DNA of 64,000 nt from Cytospora piceicola. Taxonomy: Eukaryota; Ascomycota; Sordariomycetes; Diaporthales; Cytosporaceae. Shown one piece after another: positions 34,209-45,556 of the stretch (its first letter is position 1; every line of letters starts with the position of its first letter). The DNA lies in NCBI GenBank assembly GCA_023375675.1, contig JALQBC010000039.1:62001-126000 (forward strand), given 5' to 3'. The notes beneath the pieces are model-generated. The model was not told the DNA's origin and did not search any database. It saw only the letters and a program-made list of their open reading frames with translations. The position numbers were made by a program, and so were the translations under genes.

Positions 34209-34939
34209 ATGGCCGCTCCACCAGAGAAAACTCTCCGCGACCTGAACGGCACGTGGGTCATGGTAAGGGACCAGCCAGTCTTGATATTCTTGTCCCTCGT
34301 CAACTGAGCTCAACATTTCACCCCCCCCCATCTCTTCATCTTGCCTTGTCCCAAATCGCATCACCACCCTGTTGCCCTTCCCCCCCTTCATCAAATTCAC
34401 AACTACTAACCCCCCCGCCCCTTCCACCATAGAACAAAACCCTGTCCGACTCAGCCGACCCGGTCCTCGCCCTCCAGGGCGTGGGCTGGCTCACCCGCAA
34501 GGCCATCGGCCTGGCCACGGTGACGCTGCACACCAAGGAGTACGTGGACGAGCAGGGGGTGACGCACATCGACATCCAGCAGACGGCGACGGGCGGGGTC
34601 AAGGGCAACACGGAGAACCGCACGCTCGACGACACGTTCCGCGAGCACACGGACTGGCTGTTCGGCCACGTCAAGGGCCGGACGGGCTGGGTCCCGTCCC
34701 GGGCCGAGATCGGCGGCGGCGGCGGCGACGGGTTCCTCACCGAGGGGTGGGAGGACGGCCAGGAGGAGTGGGTCGTGGCCAACGTCGAGAGCCTGGACCG
34801 CGGCTGGAAGGTGATCCAGGTCTGGGGGTTCAGGGTGGTCAACGGGGAGAGGAGGCACGCCCGGAACACGGTGGCGACCAAGGGGAGCGAGAGGGTTGAG
34901 TTGAGGCTTGTCTATGATTATGTTCCGGAGCAGGCCTAG
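34209..34939 (+). CDS. Conserved fungal lipocalin-like protein
   Basis: Two exons: 34209-34262 and 34433-34939, joined in frame to 186 aa; the 170-nt intron has donor GTAAGG and branch ACTAAC. The sequence begins with TLRDLNGTWVMNKTLSDSADPVLALQG, followed by GWLTRKAIGLATVTLHTKEYVD, alternating beta strands with THIDIQQTATGG and ENRTLD, and ends NTVATKGSERVELRLVYDYV. This pattern (GxW start and beta strands) belongs to a fungal family resembling lipocalins/fatty-acid-binding proteins and often labelled LCCL-domain protein in databases. It probably binds a small hydrophobic ligand, but that is inference from fold. No signal peptide, so it is likely cytosolic. Confidence 0.8.
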
Positions 34940-35773
34940 GTTAGACACTAGGTAGCCGTGAAGGGTGCAGTGAGTAGGCTTGGTAGGATGGACAGTTTGG
35001 ACGTTGCTTGGGTTACTCGAGGTTGGAGAGGAATGCCACAGTCAGGCTTATACTTGGGACTATCGGGCTCCTAGAGTGTCGACCTATATTTTACTTCGTC
35101 TTCCCTTGTGGAAGGGCACGCTCATACCACCTACTTTACTGGCGGGTAATCAGAATGATTGATACTGGCACAGCCTGACGAGTCTCTCTAACACCACCTA
35201 TATTAAGTGAGCCTGCCTACCCACTCAGAAACATAGTTTCTCTTCAGTCTTGGTTTCGGTTCGTGCCCATCTCCTTTTTTATTCAACCCCAGGAGCCAAG
35301 GTCCTGGCGAGGGTCCTCTATACCCACCGAGCTCTCACACCAGTATTCACCGTGTGGTGTCTCTTATCATGCGTTCAGATCACTTTATTACCCAGAACCA
35401 GCGGCTGTAATGGGAACCAAACAGTCAAAACATTTTGGCGAGCCTAACACCCTTATCTCCTTGTCATGTCCTGTTGAAGGGACGCCGTCCTGAATCCCAA
35501 ACATCACCTAGAATATGAAAGATACCACGCCACGAACGCCCATAGATGAATATGCATTCGCCCTGCCGTTGTCGACCTTTTGTTCTATTATGGGTATCCT
35601 TCATTGTCAGATCTCTCCTTCTTGAAGGCTTCCTTCCCAGCTCATGGCATTGGTCCCCCAGTTCTGCATGGACTTTGTCCATCGACCAGTCGATCCACCT
35701 TCACCCACGTGATCCGGGCCCGGGTCCGAGTCCGGGTCCGGAAGAGCTCACTCCCCCCCGGTCGCCAGCCCCC
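34940..35773. other. Convergent 3' region
   Basis: No gene seen between the lipocalin-like gene and the CBS gene, which end toward each other. It includes a short CCGGGTCCGAGTCCGGGTCC repeat near 35719-35740. Confidence 0.5.
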
Positions 35774-36411
35774 CTAAGCCGGCCTCCTCTTGACGAACTC
35801 CTCCAGGTCGCCCCTCGTAGCCACGCCCAGCACGAACCGCCTGTCCTCGTCAGTGACCACGGCAAACTCCTGCTCCTGGCCGCCCGTCGCGGCGCCCCCG
35901 AAGAAGGCCTCGAGGTCCTCCAGCGGCGTGTCCATGGTGATGACCCTGTACTTCTTTCCCCTCCGCTGGAAGCGCGTCATGGCGCTGCTGATGTGGCCCT
36001 CCGGGCTCACCTTCCCGGCGTCGAGGAGGGACTGCAGGTGCGGGATGGAGACGTAGCCGAGGAGGCTGCGGGTGTGGGCGTCGACGATGGTCAGGTGCGT
36101 GTACTCCCGCTCGAAGGCGGCCTCGAGGGCGAGGGAGATGGGGTCCGAGGGCGTGAGGGAGAGGGCTGCGGGGGGCTGGAGGTCCTCTACCGCGGCCTGG
36201 TGGATTTGGGTTGGGTTGTGTCAGTTTGGCTGTGTCTTGTATGTGTGTGTCGGTGATGCTTGGGTGGATCTGGGTCTGCTGAAGCCGTGTGGGTGGATGT
36301 ATGACTTACCCCGCGGTATCGAGATGCCCATTTCGATACATACTGTCCTGAACTGGAACTGGCCGGTTCAGCTGCGCTGGCTGGTGATTGCTCCATTATT
36401 CCTGTTGTCAT
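35774..36411 (-). CDS. Small protein with two CBS domains
   Basis: 174 aa from two exons, 36310-36411 and 35774-36196, with the intron 36197-36309 (donor GTAAGT) in phase 0. After a Ser/Ala-rich N terminus (starts MTTGIMEQSPAS) comes the first CBS motif region, SDPISLALEAAFEREYTHLTIVD...LLGYVSI, and the second, YRVITMDTPLEDLEAFF...FAVVTDEDRRFVLGVATRGDLEEFV. Two CBS units form a Bateman module that usually binds adenine nucleotides (AMP, ATP, SAM) and regulates a partner. Here there is no attached enzyme domain, so it is probably a free-standing sensor. A second ATG five codons in (MEQ) is also possible. Partner and ligand unknown. Confidence 0.85.
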
Positions 36412-37519
36412 TGTCCCGTTTCGTCCTCGTTGGCAGCTACGATCCTCGAGTATGTGATCTTTACGACGCAGAAGTTGTTGGTTGCCTGGCCCTGCGGAAT
36501 GAGTCGGCTCCGGGGATACCTGACCTGACTGACGCAGCTGACTCCAGCGGGACCCAGTCGGGATGCTAAGACGGGAAGGCTAAAGTTTAGCGGGTGCAGG
36601 GGCAGAACTGGTGTATACTATGTAATTCACAGTGGGTCTCTGCCGCTTATAGAACAACGCTGCCGTTCCTTTGCTCGGAATTCTCACCTCACTTCACCTT
36701 AAGTACGCAAATCTTGGGAACACTGACACTGATTGACATCCAAAGAAGGACTAAAGAATGCGCAATTGACTGTCTACCTAGGTAGGTATACGGTAAGCAG
36801 AACTATGTCGAGGTTATTGACATGCCTACTCAGGTACCTAGGTAATTCTAGAATGTTATAATAAACAAGACCCTCAACACCACCACCAGGAAGGATGATG
36901 TCGATACAGTTTGAGGTCCTGCGAGCCCCACCAACGTCATTAGGATTCCGGGCTGGCAGGTAATAAGGAGCGAATTGTTATAGCAAAGCCCGGTTCTTTC
37001 CTGCCGCCCCCCGTCTGACATGCATTGTGACAAAGCTGGGCCAATGGCTTGTTGAGCTACAGCTTGGGTCTGATTGGGGGTGCATTCAAAATCTCACCCT
37101 GCTTTCTCCAACCTCGTTCTTATCTCTCTCATCGTTTCTCAACTCTTGACGACGTTGATCGTGCATTCCCCCACCGATCCGGGCTGTGTATTGCGTACAG
37201 GCCAGGAAAGAAGGTGCGCGCGCTCTAATCCTAGAACCTCAGAACTCAAGGTGAGTGAAGTTCCGGGAGGATTTGGGATGTGGAGAGCTGCCGGGGTCTT
37301 CATACCCCTAAGTCCGACTAGGCGGTTAGAAACCGGAATATACTTGTGGTACCGTCTTGTTTATCTCTCAGTTCCTCATTATAAAACATGACTACATTCC
37401 GTTGCGTTGTTTGGGTACCTAACTCATTATGTATCATTTGGGTGATATAGACTTCAAGCCCCCAGTTGGCTAACAGTACATCAGGTCATACATAGTGAGG
37501 CTCAACTCAAGTCGACATC
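36412..37519. promoter_or_regulatory. Divergent region between CBS gene and phosphate carrier
   Basis: 1.1 kb without a gene. It has palindromes TACCTAGGTA at 36775-36784 and 36835-36844. It contains the promoters of both flanking genes. Confidence 0.5.
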
Positions 37520-38800
37520 ATGTCATCCTTGTATCCTCGTTACGATACCCTCCAGCAGACCTTCCCACGCCAGCCTCAAGATGGATTGAAGGGCCAGGGT
37601 ACGAAGGCGACGCCATACCAGGCTCGCATGGACTTGTACTCTGCTTACTCCACCATCGAGGACAAGGCAAAGAAGCTGAGCGCTGAGGCGACGGCTGAGT
37701 TCAACAAGGCCAACCAGGCGGCTCAAGCTAAGACGGGACAGATCGAACTGTTCTCCGGAAAGTACTATGCTGCCTGTACGTTCGGTGGTTTGTTGGCCTG
37801 TGTAAGTTGATGACCTCGCGGTCTCTTTTCTGAGCCGTGATGTTGGAGATCGTATACTAATTTTATGACTAGGGTCTGACCCACACGGCCGTTACACCTC
37901 TCGATGTGGTGAAAACCAGACGGCAGGTTGACTCGAAGCTGTACACGGGCAACTTCCAAGCCTGGGCCAAGATCTACCGCACCGAAGGGATCCGAGGCAT
38001 CTTCACCGGTTGGAGCCCTACCTTCTTCGGCTACTCTGCCCAAGGTGCCTTCAAATATGGCTGGTATGAGTACTTCAAGAAGACTTACGCTGATGCGGCC
38101 GGCCCCGAGAATGCCTACAAGTACAAGACCGGCCTGTATCTGGCGGCCTCCGCCTCGGCCGAGTTCCTTGCCGACATCGCCCTATGCCCATTCGAGTCCG
38201 TCAAGGTCCGCATGCAAGCATCGATCCCGCCCCCTTACACGGGCACCCTCGACGGCATCAGCAAGATCACTGCAAAGGAGGGCTGGAGCGGTCTGTACAA
38301 GGGCATTTACCCCCTCTGGGGACGCCAGATCCCCTACACCATGATGAAGTTTGCTTCCTTCGAGACCATTGTCGAGATGATCTACGACCGCCTGCCCGGA
38401 TCCAAGAACGACTACAGCAAGGCCGCCCAGACCGGTGTCTCCTTCACCGGTGGCTACCTCGCCGGTATACTGTGCGCAATCGTCTCGCACCCGGCCGACG
38501 TCATGGTCAGCAAGCTGAATGCGAGCCGTGAGCCGGGTGAGGCGTTCGGAACCGTCGTCTCGAGAATTTACAAGGATATCGGATTCAAGGGACTGTGGAA
38601 CGGTCTGCCAGTTCGTATTGTCATGATTGGAACACTCACCGGCCTCCAATGGATGATCTATGTAAGTTTCGCCGTGTGGCCTGTGTGGTCTTGTCTGAGT
38701 ATCGTATTATGATGTGCTAACCCTATATTCGCAGGATTACTTCAAGATCTTCATGGGATTCCCCACCACGGGAGGTCAGACCGCGCCAGAGAAGAAGTGA
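37520..38800 (+). CDS. MIR1: Mitochondrial phosphate carrier
   Basis: Inner-membrane carrier importing inorganic phosphate with H+ for ATP synthesis. Three exons: 37520-37801, 37873-38661 and 38735-38800, joined in frame to 378 aa. Three mitochondrial-carrier repeats are visible: VTPLDVVKTRRQ, CPFESVKVRMQ and SHPADVMVSKLN (the PxDxxK/R signatures), with FGYSAQGAFKYGWYEYFKK and GLYKGIYPLWGRQIPYTMMKFASFE typical of the phosphate carrier. An N-terminal stretch of about 75 residues rich in Ala, Gln and Lys precedes the first repeat; yeast Mir1 is shorter, while many filamentous fungi have it. The last exon adds a polar tail ending in two lysines. Mir1 and Pic2 cannot be separated by eye. Confidence 0.94.
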
Positions 38801-39389
38801 ACGTGCGTAACGGGTGACATGGAGTAAGATTCATGGAGTGTGTGCTTGTTGGGAAGCTAGTCAGGTGTTTCTTTTGCAGGCGGGAGGAAGCTGTTCTTCT
38901 TCACAGATACATACAGGAGGTATACATCAAGCATACCCTTGGTCTATCAGTACAGGGCTCTCGGTACCTATATGGGGATACTTCCTAGCCTCTATTCTTC
39001 CATCGCTTAGTAGTAGGCCTTCAAGCTCAATTCTCTTACCTTCTCCTTCCATATATGGACGACTTTAATATATGTGACGGAAGGATGTCCTGTACGTACC
39101 CCCAAGGCGCCAGATAATATTATTGTGAAAAAATGATCTATGTTTTGAAATCATCTTGTGTAACTGTGACCTAGCAAGCCAGGCAAGGTAGGGAGAACTG
39201 CTTGTGAACAATAAGAAAAGGGGGGCATGCGCGTGCACGGGCCTTGCATATCAGTGGAGCTTTGGTAGAACATTGAAGCACTTTAGCTTGCTTTCCTGGG
39301 CTCATCACTGTTCAAACCCAGTCAAGCCCACACCACATCCTTTGCGACAAGCTTCTTCCACCACCCAAGACAACAGAAAAAAGCCCAAC
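38801..39389. other. Intergenic between phosphate carrier and CUS2-like gene
   Basis: No gene seen; the region carries the 3' side of the phosphate carrier and the promoter of the next gene. Confidence 0.5.
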
Positions 39390-40828
39390 ATGGCAGAGCA
39401 ACAAGTCGCAGAGGTCCTCACCTTTCCCACGGATCCAACGGTTTTCGAGAAAGATGATCGGATCTCCTTCTCCAAGCTCGACAGCAAGTACATCGCTGTG
39501 CAGTCTGATGGCACCGAGTTCGAGTTCGACCACGGCTTGAAGAGATGGATCCCTCTGGCCGACGACGAGGATGAAGCCCTCTTTGAAGAGCAACAAAGCG
39601 CTTATTCCATAGATCAACAATCAGATGCAGCTGGCGGTGCTCAACACGGCAACAACAGAAAGAGGAAGCAAGATGATGTCGAGGTAAGCTGCGCATGCTG
39701 GCCCATCCAGAGCTGCCCAGACGATCCTTGAAAATACGAGTCGCACAAACCACCGCCCTCTTCTATATGCACCGATTTGAACAAATAGAGAAGCGCAATA
39801 AAGGGAGCAGAAGGAGTCAATGTCGGTTCCTCAGTTACTCGCTGGGGACAAGAAAGACAAAAAAAAAAAGGGAATTGGTGACACACTGACACACGCCCCT
39901 CACTGCTCAGGACCAGGAAGGCAACAATGGCCCCTCGACCAACAAAGGCAACAGCCGCAAGAACAAGAAACAAAAGGAGGCAAAACAACCGCCCCAGAAC
40001 AGGGCCATCTACGTCACCGGCCTGCCCCTCGATGTCACCGTCGACGAGGTCGCCGACGTGTTCAGCCGCAAGTGCGGCGTCATCGCCGAGGAGATCGACA
40101 GCGGCCGGCCGCGCATCAAGCTGTACGCCGACACCGACGGCAACTTCAAGGGCGACGCCCTTGTCGTCTTCTTCAAGCCGCAGAGCGTCGACATGGCCAT
40201 CATGCTGCTGGACGATACGCACTTCCGGTACAGCGATACGGGGCTGGGCAGCGGGAAGATGCGCGTCCAGGCTGCGGAGTCAAGTTACAAGAAGACACAG
40301 TATAATGAAGGTGCGGAGGGTGGCGCTGCTCCTGCTGGCGGTGAGACCAAAGAGCACGGACAGACACAAGGAGCCGGAAAGGCTGCTGGCGGCGGCAAGG
40401 ACAGGGAAAGGATCATCAGGAAGACACAGAAGCTCGACGCGAAGTTGGCAGACTGGTCCGATGATGAGTCCCCATACGTACCGCCCGAGCAGCGCACGGG
40501 CAAGAAGGACAAGATGGTCATCCTGAAGCACATGTTCACCAAGGAGGAGCTCGAGGAGGACCCCGCCGCGCTGCTCGACATCAAGGAGGACATCCGTGAG
40601 GAGTGCGAGAAGCTGGGCGAGGTCACCAACGTTGTGCTGTACGACCTCGAGGAGGACGGCATCGTGAGCATCAAGTTCAAGAAGCCCGAGTCGGCCGAGG
40701 CGTGCGTGCAGCTGATGGATGGGAGGGCCTTTGGCGGCCAGCGGGTCGAGGCGCACATCCCGCAGGGACGGCTGAAGTTCAAGAAGAGCAACAAGGACGC
40801 TAATGATGACGCCGGCTGGGAGGATTGA
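39390..40828 (+). CDS. CUS2: U2 snRNP-associated splicing factor, Cus2/TAT-SF1 type
   Basis: Nuclear RNA-binding protein that helps U2 snRNA folding and prespliceosome assembly. Two exons, 39390-39683 and 39911-40828, joined in frame to 403 aa. Early KRWIPLADDEDEALFEEQQ resembles the N-terminal motif of TAT-SF1. RRM1 (about 128-220) starts NRAIYVTGLPLD and continues KLYADTDGNFKGDALVVFFKPQSV. A Gly/Lys-rich linker leads to RRM2 (about 300-392), a U2AF-homology-type RRM: KMVILKHMFTKEELEEDPAALLDIKEDIREECEKLG...VVLYD...GIVSIKFKKPESAEACVQLMDGR(A)FGGQRVEA, whose FGGQ replaces RNP residues as in UHM domains. Ends in an acidic GWED. Intron 39684-39910 is 227 nt and carries an A-rich run. Confidence 0.9.
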
Positions 40829-41427
40829 GGTGAGTATGTAATAACGCTAATGTATTTTATTGGTTTGACAATGACCAAGGGACAAGAGCAGCGGATACGG
40901 CATCCAGCAGGAGTTGAACACAGACAGTTTCATTACCGGGGCGGAGGACCCTGAAAACAAAAGTCTTGTTTGGATGCATTTTTTTTGCTGCTACATAGTC
41001 GACATAGGTATCAATCTGCGACTTTAGAGAGAGAGAAAGAAAAAAACCACCAATGAACACCGATACACCAATGCTAGCCTTAAACCTAGGCGCTTGAGGC
41101 CATACTCGGAGGATAGTTATAACGCCCGTTATTCCCAACAGCAAGAACTCAGGGCGATATTACGATGCAATTTCAGAAGAGAGGGGAAACAAGGCAAAAG
41201 ATCCATGCGAGTATCAACCCTAGAGTGTGAGAGTCCAGCAGTGCAGGGTGTGAAGACTCACAATCCAGAACGGCTCAGGTACGACACATAAGTGTGCCAA
41301 CGTGTCGAGGCCGTAGAAGACTGGTCTGAAGTCAGAGGATTCTTGACTGTCGCCTCGCGTCAGTGTTTGCCCGGAGAATGCTATATGGAGCACAAGGGCA
41401 GCGCCTCCCTTAGGTGTGTACCCTTCT
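40829..41427. other. Convergent 3' region
   Basis: No gene seen between the CUS2-like gene and the luciferase-domain gene. It includes the 3' untranslated regions and a CCTAGG site near 41085. Confidence 0.5.
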
Positions 41428-42469
41428 TTAGGGCTGTGAAATCAGGGACTCGAGATCAACACGCTCCTCGTCGGTATACCATATGGCAGCCTCGATGATC
41501 TTGCACACAACGTGCAGGTCGCTCTCATCTGAACAAGTCAGCCTTCGAGCCTCTTCTTCACGAACCGAACCGAACCGAACCGAACCGATACTGGAAACCC
41601 TCGGGCGACTCACCTCTCGGCGCGTAAACCAGGACAAACGTCTCGGGCAGCGGGCTCCTCGGCGTCATCCAGCGCCTCCTGGCCTCGACCTCGCCCCTCC
41701 CCCAGGCCATGGGGTGCCTCTGGCCCCAGCCCTTGGCCAGCACCTCGGCGATGTCGTCCGGGTGCAGGTTCATGTGCATGCTCCGGTCCGAGCTGTGGAT
41801 GTGGCACACCTCGCCGTTGCCGCACACGTTGACGGGGTGCCGGGCGAACAGGGCGAAGCCGTGCTTCTCGATGCACGACGTGGCCGTGCCGAAGCGGCCC
41901 GGGCGCCGCGCGGCCAGCCGCGACAGCGCCTCCCGGAGCGCGGCGAAGGCCCCCGCCGCGCCGTGCTGGTCGAGCTGCCGCTGGGGCGCCAGCCCGGCGA
42001 CCGTGGGGCGGGGGCCCGGCCGGTAGGGGAGGTCCTGCGCGGGGAGGATGCCGGCGGCGGGGCGCGGCGCGGCGCCGGCCCCCCGGGGGCGGGGCGGGGA
42101 GAAGGGGTCCCGGATGACGAAGAGGCGGAACCAGGCGAGGCGCGCGTAGCCGGCCAGGGTGGGGGGCGTGCCGCCGGGCCCGAGGCGGAGGAAGTTCTGG
42201 TAGTCGTTGCGGACGAGGAGGAGGAGCGGGACGGCCAGGATGGAGGACTCGAGGAGGGGCCGCGGGACGAAGTGCATGCCGACGAGGAGGAAGAGCGAGC
42301 CGGCGAGGAGGGCGCTGGCGTCGAGGGTCATGGAGAAGGGGTCCTGCCGGATGACCATGTTCAGGGCCGGGGCCGGGAGGGCGTCCAGGTCCGCAGGGCC
42401 TGAGCCGGAGCCCAGGACTAGGGTCTTCTCGCCTAGGCGGGGGCTGCCTGGGCCGGAGGATTCGGACAT
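41428..42469 (-). CDS. Luciferase-domain (DUF5519-like) membrane protein
   Basis: Two exons, 41614-42469 and 41428-41528, joined in frame (phase 1, intron 41529-41613) to 318 aa. Starts MSESSGPGSPRLGEK. Around residues 50-85 two hydrophobic stretches (DASALLAGSLFLLVGMHFV and SSILAVPLLLLV) predict a membrane hairpin or anchor. The C-terminal part, about 215-318, reads EVCHIHSSDRSMHMNLHPDD, VLAKGWGQRHPMA, ETFVLVYAPRDESDLHVV, which is the conserved pattern of the fungal and bacterial luciferase-domain/DUF5519 family of unknown function. The first exon is extremely GC-rich with Pro/Ala/Arg stretches. The name refers to the domain, not to light production. Start chosen as the first in-frame ATG. 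Confidence 0.82.
41561..41590. repeat. CGAAC pentanucleotide repeat inside intron
   Basis: Five exact tandem CGAAC units followed by a partial one lie within the 85-nt intron of the luciferase-domain gene, occupying about a third of it. Repeat-number changes would change intron length but not the protein. Confidence 0.85.
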
Positions 42470-42755
42470 GGCCTCGACGGTGGGGAGAGGTTCTGTCTGG
42501 ACGGCAGGGTAGTGAGGGGTGACACGGAACACCTGGCAGTGGTCTTCTTTCTTGGAGGTCGATATCGGGATATGTACGAATTTCTTGACTATTTCTTACT
42601 TGATAGGTTCGACTGGATCTCAATGTGGAGAGGCAAACATGGGGGAGATAGTCTAACAACTATGGTCAAATCAAGCTTGACGTTTATCACGGAGCAAGGA
42701 CAAGAAGCAGTTGAGCTGTAAATGATGGGAGACAATGCACCTAGGCAGGTAAGTA

Positions 42756-42758
<3 letters not shown>

Positions 42759-42787
<29 letters not shown>
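42759..42787. repeat. GA dinucleotide microsatellite
   Basis: About 14 tandem GA units, roughly 290 bp upstream of the start codon of the luciferase-domain gene (minus strand). Confidence 0.85.
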
Positions 42788-42792
<5 letters not shown>

Positions 42793-43608
42793 AAGGCGAA
42801 TGCTCATGTGAGACATCTAGCAGTGAGCTTTCTGATGGGGGAAAGCAAGGTATGTTTTATATAGGGAGTGACTCCGGAAAGACGGAGCGATGTGGACATG
42901 GTCACGTCAGTCGACATCTGGAGAAGCTGGGGCGAAAGATGTTCTCGGATAGCAGCGTGCGCGCAGCCAGCAGACTCCAGAAAACAAAGGGAAAATGGCT
43001 TATCTCGTGGCCTTCACCGTCAAGTCGAACCTTACCTGGGGCAAACAACAACCCAGGCATGTATGCCTTAGGTTGCTCCAGCTGCTGTGAGGCGTGAACT
43101 GTGTTGGTCCGAAAGGGCGCCGCTCAATATGATTGGCGGTGTCCAGCCGTCCTCGTGGCACGCACACATGTATGTGCATTGCTGGCCATGCTGGGCTTGC
43201 TGGCAATGCAAGGGGCGATACGGAGCAGAACAACCGGTATTGGGCAATTGGGTTGAAGGGATATCGGTCAGCGGTCAGGTTTTGGCTTTCAACCCGACCC
43301 GGCAGGGCCACCCGCATACAGCATACAACGTAGCTATTATACGTTATTGAGAATAAAGTCGGCGTGCATATATAGATGTAGGTACGGATCCGGATACTGC
43401 CTACCTCCTACTTGAGCACTTATGTGAGTACCCAGGTAAGCATAAGGTGTCCAACGTTAGCAAGCAGCATCCCCTCAAACTGTGCGTCTTACCTAGGGAG
43501 TCCTGGATTCCTAGTAGCTGCTAAGTTTCTCCTTGAGAGTTCAGGGCCATTCCAGATCTGGCACAATTCAGACAAGCAGTTATGTCAATGTGATGCAAGC
43601 TACATGGC

Positions 43609-44136
43609 ATGATCACGAGCCACAAAACCATGCACGCACTTGGTGGTGATATTACCTCTTCCTGTACTACATACTGCCGGTGCACTAAATACTGCGCCTC
43701 TTTCCTCACCTGGAAACCAAACTTGCCCAGTGAACTAACTATAACGGCCCTACTATATGTAAAAGTGTGCGGGCAAACATGGGCTGCTTGCTGTTCGACT
43801 CCAGATGTCAGATGGCTGATGGGATATGATAATGATAAGAGGCAAGCCATTAGCCATCTCAACAACATACGCGTGCGGATCGACGTCGATGTGTGTCTTC
43901 TTGGCGATTCTTTCTCAAAAACTCCCGTGATGGCATACGGCAATGAGAACCGAAAGGTCGTGGCGACGCGGCTCCGGGCAGACCGGCCGACTGAAACAAC
44001 CCTTGGGAAGACACTGGACGAACATGGATTGGTCGGCAACCATCCCGAGCAACACACAATTGGCAGCGGGAAAGGGCAGCCTGCTGCCGCCGCCGTCACG
44101 CGCAGAGGAGCCATCGGTTTTCCTTTTTCAAGCTAG
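43609..44136 (+). CDS. Orphan open reading frame, 175 aa, doubtful
   Basis: Unrecognised frame starting with a true ATG. Composition is ordinary and no domain, signal peptide or transmembrane helix is visible. The opposite strand has an equally long frame over nearly the same interval, which argues that at least one, and perhaps both, are chance openings. It lies in a gene-poor gap next to palindrome clusters. Confidence 0.15.
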   Translation: MITSHKTMHALGGDITSSCTTYCRCTKYCASFLTWKPNLPSELTITALLYVKVCGQTWAACCSTPDVRWLMGYDNDKRQAISHLNNIRVRIDVDVCLLGDSFSKTPVMAYGNENRKVVATRLRADRPTETTLGKTLDEHGLVGNHPEQHTIGSGKGQPAAAAVTRRGAIGFPFSS

Positions 44137-44169
44137 CAGCATCGAATCTGTTGGCAGCGAGGCACTATG

Positions 44170-45556
44170 TACCTAGGTAGGTACTATATCCCCTACTTAA
44201 ATAGGTAGGTAGCCTGAACTGGTAACCTTGGAAGGCTTACAAGGAAAGGACATGCTCTCTGCCAGCCTGCCTCAACCCGAATTGGCCCTTTGGGTGGTGA
44301 CTATAGATAGTAACTGAGTCCCCTTACACAAACCATGTCCTACATACCTAGGTACCTACATACCTAGGTAAGTAGTTGAGAATCGACAACGGTATGGTCC
44401 GTCTGCTATGAATGTACCATCAAGGTCGCACCAAAAGCGGCATCTAATTACCGGCGCCGCGTGGTGAAGAGTGATAAGGGCCAGGGTCCAGTCGGGAGAG
44501 GTGTCAGATGCCACACAATGTTGATTGGTACCTAGAAGGCCTAGGTAATAACAAGCCCTCCAAGGTTGTTGGGCGGGAGCTGTCGTGTTACCCAGGTGCC
44601 ATGTACGTTCTCAGGAGACGGCATCGGGTTCCAAGGTCAGCGCGGTACGGATCAGTCCGGATGATTGCTATCAAAAGTAAGTACACGGTCAGACGGTAAT
44701 ATTAAGCTTCTTGATCGGTTCCTTCTTCGATCCTTCTTCGATCCGTCTCCTAGTAATACCTAGGTAGGCGAGATTCGTCGAGACGCGTGGATGGGTAATG
44801 GACTTTTATTAATACCTGGGTAGGCATGTATTGACAGAGACAAAAATAGAAGGCAATATCGGCGTGGGGTGATGAGGAGCCCCGGACCACGATGGATTTG
44901 AAAAGCCCAGTCCAGACTTTGCGTGCTTTTGGTCGGTACGCAAGCCTGGCAAGGGCAAGGGAGAGACAGACGGGCCTCCTGGGTCCAATTTTTATAAAAC
45001 CAAGTTTCGCTAGAGCCTGAGAGCCGCGTCCACTTGAAGCTATCAGAACATGAAAAAGAGGGCCAGGAGGGTCCCAATGACGTTTACCGTGTACCCAGTA
45101 GAGGATTATCGTTCCCTGTTGCCGGTCAGGGGAACCTCGATAATGCTATAAGGCGGGCATTGAAACCGTCTGTCCTCCAGCTGATTTGGACATATGGATG
45201 CAAGTACTCCGTACATATCGACATACAGAGAGATAGGAACGGTGTAAATCCTAATGGAAATGGCTCTGTAAGGGATCCATCATCTAGAGTCTGGGCCAAT
45301 GAAAGAATCGACAACCAGATGAATGAATACCTAGGTAGGTAGATGAGTAAATGGATGAATGGTTGAATTGGACGATAAGAAATTCAAAACCAATAGATGC
45401 AGCCCAATCTTGGCATCTTGGAAGCGCGTTGGTGGTGTTGACGGGATGGCGTTACCTCCTCAGGTACTTAGGGTACTTAGACACGGCCACACTTTCTATC
45501 TTGGCTGGTGTACAAACCTACTTAAGGAGGTACCTAGGTCCCTGCATACCTAGGTA
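44170..45556. repeat. Scattered TACCTAGGTA palindromes
   Basis: Exact copies lie at about 44170, 44345, 44361, 44757, 45328 and 45547, with near copies (TACTTAAATA, TACCTAGGTC, TACCTGGGTA) between. They are often extended by GGTAGG or ACCTAC. Confidence 0.8.

Noticed and set aside
35774..36010. Start of the CBS protein at the internal GTG near 36010
   Set aside because: The conserved first CBS motif lies upstream and is joined by a well-formed intron to an ATG-bearing first exon.
41610..42659. Very long open frames on both strands over the luciferase-domain gene
   Set aside because: They arise from extreme GC content and low stop-codon density; only the frame with the luciferase-domain motifs and correct splice phase is coding.
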